Positions 43,203 to 47,606 of a DNA stretch of 47,606 bases are shown here, piece by piece (within the stretch, counting starts at the first letter, position 1; each line of letters begins with the position of its first letter). The translations under genes and the position numbers were made by a program. The DNA is taken from the NCBI RefSeq assembly GCF_000612585.1, contig NZ_JFCA01000052.1, positions 1 to 47,606 of the forward strand. Reading direction: 5' to 3'. This stretch comes from Pseudomonas sp. CHM02 (GTDB lineage Bacteria > Pseudomonadota > Gammaproteobacteria > Pseudomonadales > Pseudomonadaceae). The notes beneath the pieces are model-generated. The model saw nothing but the letters and a program-made list of their open reading frames with translations. It was not told the origin of the DNA and did not search any database.

Positions 43203-44528
43203 ATGGCTCGTTTGCAACGCACCCTGTCGTTAGGGTCGGTGGTGCTGTTTGGCATCGCCTATATGACGCCGATCATTGTGCTCGGCACCTTCGGCATCCT
43301 GGCGCAATCCACCGCCGGCATGGTCCCCGCCGCTTACCTCGCCGCCCTGGTGGCGATGTTCTTCACCGCCATGAGCTACGGGCGCATGGCCTCGGCCTTC
43401 CCGGTGGCCGGTTCCGCCTACAGCTATGTGCGCAAGGCCATCAGCCCCAAGCTGGGCTTCATCGCCGGTTGGGCGGTGTTGCTCGACTACCTGTTCCTGC
43501 CCATGGCGATCTGGCTGATCGGCGCGGCGTACCTGAATTCGGCATTCCCGGCGGTGCCACAGTGGATCTGGGTACTGGCGTTCATTGGCATCACCAGCGC
43601 CATCAACATCGTCGGCCTCAAGCTGGCCAACGGCATCAACGCCTTGCTGATGCTGGTGCAGTTTCTGGTGCTGATCGCGTTTGTCGCGCTGTGCATCCAC
43701 TACATCGGTGGCGATGCGAGCAAACCACTGTGGACCATCACCCCATTCTTCAACGGCCAGATGCAAATGCCATTGATCATGAGCGGCGCAGCCATCGCTT
43801 GCTATTCGTTCCTGGGCTTTGATGCAGTCAGCACCCTCACCGAAGAAACCCGCGACCCAAGGCGCACCATCCCTCGGGCGATCATGTTGATCACCTTGAT
43901 CGGTGGGCTGATCTTCGTGGCGGTGTCCTACTTTGTGCAGATCGCCCATCCGTCGTTCGAGTTCGCCAATGTGGACTCCGCGGCGTATGAAATCGCGCGC
44001 AACATCGGCGGCGACCTGTTTGTGTCGATCTTCCTGATCGGCCTGATCGTCGGCCAGTTCGCCTCGGGGCTGTCGGCTCAGGCCAGTGGTTCGCGCTTGC
44101 TGTTCGCGATGGGCCGCGACGGGGTGTTGCCCAAGTCGTTCTTCGGCGCCTTGCATGCGCGCTTCGGGACGCCGGTCAACAGCATCCTGCTGTGTGCCGT
44201 GGTGGCGCTGCTGGCGTTGAAGCTGGACGTGACCACCTCCACCTCGTTCATCAATTTCGGTGCGTTCCTGGCGTTCAGCCTGGTGAACCTGTCGGTGATC
44301 TTCCACTACTGGATCGGCGCCAAGCAGCGTGGTGTGCGTGAGCTGATCCTGTTCCTGGTATTCCCGGCCATCGGCCTGCTGGCGGATCTGTGGTTGATGG
44401 TCAGCCTCGATCACCTGGCGATTTACCTGGGCCTGGTGTGGTTGGCGATTGGTCTGGTTTACCTGGGCGTGCTGACTCGCGGTTTCTCGCAACAGCCGCC
44501 GGAAATGGACTTCCAGGAGGCCGCATAG
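43203..44528 (+). CDS. APC family permease (PuuP-like amine/amino-acid importer)
   Basis: The 441-residue transporter has 12 helices. It shows LGSVVLFGIAYMTPIIVLGT in helix 1, YGRMASAFPVAGSAYSYVRK and FLGFDAVSTLTEETRDPRRT, patterns shared with PuuP-type putrescine importers. GGAG precedes the ATG. Next to a possible carbamoyl-amine hydrolase, polyamine or amide uptake is plausible, though substrate specificity is not readable from sequence. No terminator is obvious after it; the Zur-like box and the L31 gene follow within 100 bases. Confidence 0.9.
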   Translation: MARLQRTLSLGSVVLFGIAYMTPIIVLGTFGILAQSTAGMVPAAYLAALVAMFFTAMSYGRMASAFPVAGSAYSYVRKAISPKLGFIAGWAVLLDYLFLPMAIWLIGAAYLNSAFPAVPQWIWVLAFIGITSAINIVGLKLANGINALLMLVQFLVLIAFVALCIHYIGGDASKPLWTITPFFNGQMQMPLIMSGAAIACYSFLGFDAVSTLTEETRDPRRTIPRAIMLITLIGGLIFVAVSYFVQIAHPSFEFANVDSAAYEIARNIGGDLFVSIFLIGLIVGQFASGLSAQASGSRLLFAMGRDGVLPKSFFGALHARFGTPVNSILLCAVVALLALKLDVTTSTSFINFGAFLAFSLVNLSVIFHYWIGAKQRGVRELILFLVFPAIGLLADLWLMVSLDHLAIYLGLVWLAIGLVYLGVLTRGFSQQPPEMDFQEAA

Positions 44529-44566
44529 AAGCGGCGGGCCTATTCTTATTGCAATCGGTTCTCGTT

Positions 44567-44597
44567 TTGGTGCATGATTTGTGTTACTGTATAACAC
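44567..44597 (+). promoter_or_regulatory. L31 promoter with overlapping Zur-box-like palindrome
   Basis: GTGTTACTGTATAACAC (44581-44597) has 6-base inverted arms GTGTTA/TAACAC and matches the site before the ZnuD-like gene. It overlaps a likely -10 box TATAAC (44590-44595), 17 bases after a -35-like TTGGTG (44567-44572). Repressor binding would block RNA polymerase. Confidence 0.75.
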
Positions 44598-44628
44598 ATT
44601 AAGTGCACCCAGACGCCCCGGAGGCCTT

Positions 44629-44901
44629 ATGAAAGCTGGTATCCATCCCGACTACCGCACTGTGCTGTTCCACGACACCGCCGCCGACGTGTTCTTCCTG
44701 ATCGGCTCCACCGCCGACAGCGACCGCACCCATAAACACAGCGACGGCAACACTTACCCTTACATCCCGTTGGACGTCTCCAGCGCCTCGCACCCGATCT
44801 ACACCGGCCAACAGCGCAAGACCCAAGCCGAAGGCCGGATCGCCGGGTTCAACAAACGTTTCGCTTCGTTTGGTTCGAGCCCGAAAAAAACCGAGGCGTG
44901 A
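44629..44901 (+). CDS. rpmE2: 50S ribosomal protein L31 type B (zinc-independent)
   Basis: The 90-residue paralogue of ribosomal protein L31 contains no cysteine at all, so the zinc ribbon of the standard L31 is absent. Family text is MKAGIHPDYRTVLFHDTAAD, HPIYTG and GRIAGFNKRF. Under zinc starvation this form replaces the zinc-binding L31 and frees its zinc. GGAGG at 44620-44624 sets the start; the longer frame from 44581 would begin inside the operator. It has its own Zur-controlled promoter and a strong terminator. Confidence 0.96.
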   Translation: MKAGIHPDYRTVLFHDTAADVFFLIGSTADSDRTHKHSDGNTYPYIPLDVSSASHPIYTGQQRKTQAEGRIAGFNKRFASFGSSPKKTEA

Positions 44902-44924
44902 GGGCTGTACGCTTCACCTCGAAG

Positions 44925-44955
44925 GCCGCTCCGGTTTCTGGAGCGGCTTTTTTTT
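44925..44955 (+). terminator. Rho-independent terminator of the L31 gene
   Basis: GCCGCTCC (44925-44932) pairs with GGAGCGGC (44940-44947) around a 7-base loop. Eight T residues follow (44948-44955). Confidence 0.95.
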
Positions 44956-45068
44956 GCGTTGATATCGTAAGGCTATCACCCTGCACAAAACCGGCTAGAC
45001 TACTGAGTAATCGCCAGGAAGGCAGGCCCAGACAATAAGGAACGCACACCGACGATCCGAGGTGTCCC

Positions 45069-46415
45069 ATGGGAGAGTCAATTACGTTCACCGATGCCGA
45101 CCGTGCCGTGGTGCTGTTGATCGATGCCCACCCGGACGTACTCCACAGCCTGACGCACCTGCTACGGCTGGAGCCCTTCGATCTGTACAGCGCCACATGC
45201 GCTGCCGATGCCCTGACCATTCTTGCCAGCCAACCCGTCGACCTGGTGATGAGCGCCGCGCGCCTGCCGGACATGGATGGCGCCTCGCTGCTGGCGCATG
45301 TCCACCAGCACTATCCCCACACCGTGCGGATCCTGCTGACCAGCGAGACCGACCTGACCCTGATCATCAAAGCGATCAACGAAGGTGAGATCTATCGCTA
45401 CCTGAGCAAACCCTGGAACGATGAAGAGTTGCTGCTGGCGCTGCGCCAATCCCTGGCCCACCAGCATTCCGAGCTGGAGCGCCTGCGCCTGGAGCAACTG
45501 ATCCAGCAGCAGAACGATGAACTCAAGCAGCTCAACGCCACCCTGGAAAAACGCGTGGCCTCGCGCACCAGCGAACTGCAGCAGACCGCCGACATGCTCG
45601 ACCTGGCCTACGAGGAGCTCAAGCACAGCTACGCCACCGGCACTGAGGTGTTTTCGCTGTTGGCCAACCTGCGCTTGCCCCGCGCCAAGCAAACCAACCG
45701 GCAGATCATCGAACTGGTGCGCACCTGGTGTGTGACCCATGGCGTGGACGAGGCCAGCAACCGGGACCTGACCATGGCCGCCGCGCTCTACAACATCGGC
45801 AAGCTGAGCTGGAGCGACAGCATGATGGCCTCGCCGTCGGACCTGTTGCACAGCAGCGACCGCGAACGCTATCGCGCCTATGCGACCCAGAGCGAGTCGC
45901 TGCTGATGACCCTGGAACCCATGAAAGACGCCGCGCGGCTGATCCGCCATCACCAGGAACGCTGGGACGGCACGGGTTTCCCTGACCACCTCAAGGGCGA
46001 CGCAATCCCCGCCGGCTCGCGCCTGTTGAAACTGGCGGTGGATTTTATCGAGCTGCAAAAAGGCCTGATCCTGGAACGGCAGATGAACAGCGACGAAGCG
46101 CTGCTGTACATCCGCAAATACGCCGGGCGGCTGTACGACCCGGTGATGGTGGAAGACTTTGTGCTGGTCTGCGCCACCTACCTCAAGGACGTCACCCTGG
46201 GCGACCCCAACGTCAAAGTGCTCGGTACCCGGGAGCTGGCGGAGGGTATGGTGCTGGCGCGCAACCTCAATGCCGACAACGGCATGCTGCTGCTCAATGC
46301 CGGCAAGGTGTTGAACCTGCCGCTGGTGGATAAATTGATTGCGTTTGAAACCATGGAAGGCGCGCGGTACAGCGTGTTTATCAAGGACACCGGCGAGGCA
46401 CAGCTTTGCGGTTGA
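45069..46415 (+). CDS. Degenerate receiver / HD-GYP-like signalling protein
   Basis: The 448-residue cytoplasmic protein has a receiver domain (about 12-130), a coiled coil (about 135-190) and an HD-GYP-like domain (about 195-370), then a C-terminal extension. The receiver lacks its phosphate acceptor: VMSAARLPDMDG has Ala63 where Asp is expected. The HD dyad is also lost (AAALYNIGKL, Tyr241-Asn242), and the GYP loop reads GTGFP (302-305 region), although RHHQERWDG keeps its histidines. Phosphodiesterase activity on c-di-GMP is therefore unlikely, and a binding or scaffold role is more probable. GAGG at 45059-45062 supports the start. A single gene between the L31 terminator and the Nudix gene. 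Confidence 0.85.
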   Translation: MGESITFTDADRAVVLLIDAHPDVLHSLTHLLRLEPFDLYSATCAADALTILASQPVDLVMSAARLPDMDGASLLAHVHQHYPHTVRILLTSETDLTLIIKAINEGEIYRYLSKPWNDEELLLALRQSLAHQHSELERLRLEQLIQQQNDELKQLNATLEKRVASRTSELQQTADMLDLAYEELKHSYATGTEVFSLLANLRLPRAKQTNRQIIELVRTWCVTHGVDEASNRDLTMAAALYNIGKLSWSDSMMASPSDLLHSSDRERYRAYATQSESLLMTLEPMKDAARLIRHHQERWDGTGFPDHLKGDAIPAGSRLLKLAVDFIELQKGLILERQMNSDEALLYIRKYAGRLYDPVMVEDFVLVCATYLKDVTLGDPNVKVLGTRELAEGMVLARNLNADNGMLLLNAGKVLNLPLVDKLIAFETMEGARYSVFIKDTGEAQLCG

Positions 46416-46462
46416 GGCACTTCATGTGATCCTTACATCTTTGCCTTCAAGGAAGACCGTAC

Positions 46463-46870
46463 ATGCCCTCCACCATCCGCATCGCCGCCGCCCTCCTGAT
46501 CGGCAGCGACGGCCAGACCCTGCTGGTGCGCAAGCGCGGCACCCAGGCTTTCATGCAACCGGGTGGCAAGATCGACGCGGGCGAGCAACCTGCCGAGGCC
46601 CTGGCCCGTGAGCTGCATGAAGAACTGAACCTGCGTATCGAGCCGGGCGCCGCTGTTTACCTGGGCAAGTTTTCTGCACCGGCGGTCAACGAGCCCGGTT
46701 TCACCGTGGAAGCCGAGCTGTTTCAGGTACAGATCGACGTCGCGGTAAACCCGGCCGCCGAGATTGAAGAAGTGCGCTGGATCGACCCGGCCGGCGACGG
46801 CGGCCTGGTCCTGGCGCCGTTGACGCGCGATCTGATCCTGCCGTTTTATCGCGCATCGCTGACCGCATGA
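46463..46870 (+). CDS. Nudix hydrolase
   Basis: A 135-residue protein whose Nudix box (GGKIDAGEQPAEALARELHE, then EL) fits GX5EX7REUXEEXGU apart from Asn in place of the last Gly. It should hydrolyse a nucleoside diphosphate linked to another group; the substrate is unknown. AAGGAAG precedes the ATG. Its stop overlaps the acetyltransferase start (ATGA at 46867), so the two are coupled. Confidence 0.93.
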   Translation: MPSTIRIAAALLIGSDGQTLLVRKRGTQAFMQPGGKIDAGEQPAEALARELHEELNLRIEPGAAVYLGKFSAPAVNEPGFTVEAELFQVQIDVAVNPAAEIEEVRWIDPAGDGGLVLAPLTRDLILPFYRASLTA

Positions 46871-47373
46871 TCATCCGCACGCTGGGGGCTGACGACGCCG
46901 AAGCTTATCGGGCCTTGATGCTGGAGGCCTATGGCGCCTATCCCCAGGCATTCACCTCCAGCGTGGCCGAACGTGCCGCAATGCCCTTGAGTTGGTGGCA
47001 GAAGCGCCTCGACAACCCGCTGGATCGGCTGTTGGGCGGTTTTCACCGGGATGAACTGGCGGGCATTGTCGGCTTGGCGTTCGAGCCTCGGGAGAAGGCA
47101 CGGCACAAGGTGACTTTGTTCGGCATGTACGTGACCCAGGCTTACCAGCAGAACGGCTTGGGCCGCCAATTGGTCGAGGCCGCGCTGGCTGAGGCGCGCC
47201 AGCATCCGCGCCTGAAAGTGATCCAACTGACCGTCACCGCCGGCAATGACGCAGCGTTCGCGCTTTACCAGCGCTGCGGCTTCATCCAGTACGGCCTGGA
47301 GCCGCTGGCGGTGCGGGTGGGCGTCGATTACTTCGATAAAATCCACATGTGGCGCGAATTGCAGGACCAGTGA
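46867..47373 (+). CDS. GNAT family N-acetyltransferase
   Basis: The 168-residue acetyltransferase has the acetyl-CoA loop in the expected place: LFGMYVTQAYQQNGLGRQLV (QxxGxG/A type), followed by NDAAFALYQRCGFIQYG, the usual beta6-alpha4 region. Acceptor unknown. Coupled to the Nudix gene by a 4-base overlap. Confidence 0.93.
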   Translation: MIIRTLGADDAEAYRALMLEAYGAYPQAFTSSVAERAAMPLSWWQKRLDNPLDRLLGGFHRDELAGIVGLAFEPREKARHKVTLFGMYVTQAYQQNGLGRQLVEAALAEARQHPRLKVIQLTVTAGNDAAFALYQRCGFIQYGLEPLAVRVGVDYFDKIHMWRELQDQ

Positions 47374-47380
47374 TTTTCAC

Positions 47381-47510
47381 TGTGGCAGGCTTGCCTGCGA
47401 TCGCCATAAGTCTCTGCACAACGCTGCACCTGTGGTGAGGGAGCTTGACAGACGACCGCTATCTAACTGTTGTCCCACGATCAAATTGTAGGAGCTGGCT
47501 TGCCTGCGAA
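47381..47510. repeat. Cluster of REP-family fragments
   Basis: Three fragments of two REP families lie close together: GCAGGC-TT-GCCTGC (47385-47398, a small hairpin after the acetyltransferase stop), TGTGGTGAGGGAGCTTG (47431-47447) and GTAGGAGCTGGCTTGCCTGC (from 47488). None forms a complete REPIN. The 233 bases after the last gene hold no reading frame I would call. Confidence 0.65.
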
Positions 47511-47524
47511 GGCGGTGGTGCGGT

Positions 47525-47606
47525 GTACATATTCGTTATTTGGGTAACGGCTGGTATTGGTTCCGCCCTTACGGCGGCTCACTTTTGAACAGCGCAAAAG
47601 TAAGCA
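47525..47606. repeat. Interspersed repeat, second copy (cut by window end)
   Basis: GTACATATTCGTTATTTGGG, then GTAACGGCT and GGTTCCGCCCTTACGGCGGC, match the left arm and core of the element at 3354-3420. The right arm would lie beyond the window. ACTTTTGAACAGCGCAAAAGT inside the core forms a small inverted repeat that is worn away in the first copy. Confidence 0.75.

Overview
The window reads as chromosome of a fluorescent Pseudomonas. The reasons are its high GC, several REP/REPIN-type inverted repeats around GTAGGAGC-CGGCTTGCCGGCGA, an intergenic repeat with the core GGTTCCGCCCTTACG, and a gene set typical of the genus (membrane glucose dehydrogenase, DUF6543-type giant protein, Zur-linked receptor). 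Species cannot be fixed from sequence alone. I found no tRNA, rRNA, CRISPR array, transposase or integrase.

Layout. Positions 39-3329 hold a plus-strand cluster: an SDR dehydrogenase, a small MCGLCG protein, a COG0523/CobW GTPase and a PotD-like binding protein without a signal peptide. Positions 3667-6003 encode a membrane GGDEF-EAL protein with a worn GGDEF motif. Positions 6156-11016 (minus) carry gcd and a ZnuD-like TonB receptor with a Zur-box-like palindrome in front. Positions 11160-12021 encode a VF530 protein and a Pr6Pr-type membrane protein. Positions 12094-13415 (minus) encode an NfeR-like PadR regulator coupled to a siderophore-interacting ferric reductase.

Positions 13892-33102 form a fimbrial island of about 19 kb, all on the plus strand. 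It holds two unrelated chaperone-usher systems: an alpha-clade (CS1/CFA-I type) operon (pilin, usher, CblD/CfaE-like tip adhesin, chaperone, second pilin) and a classical Pap/Fim-type operon (two pilins, usher, PapD-type chaperone, four minor pilins, two adhesins). A 1342-residue DUF6543 dermonecrotic-toxin-like protein lies between them, with its ribosome binding site inside a hairpin. Both operons are preceded by an almost identical 55-bp element, so they are probably controlled by the same regulator. The two adhesin genes at the end are a tandem duplication, nearly identical except for a sharp block of divergence at the end of the putative receptor-binding domain.

After the island come a bifunctional penicillin-binding protein (minus), an amino-acid permease (plus), and a minus-strand group of OpgC acyltransferase, cupin and membrane FMN-dependent glutamate-synthase-like protein. 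A LuxR-type regulator diverges from a nitrilase-family hydrolase and an APC permease. The window ends with a zinc-independent ribosomal protein L31 (second Zur-like box), a degenerate receiver-HD-GYP protein, a Nudix hydrolase, a GNAT acetyltransferase and repeat fragments.

The points most worth following are the shared element of the two fimbrial operons, the mosaic adhesin pair with the relic of a third copy, the hairpin-masked giant protein gene, and the two Zur-like sites.
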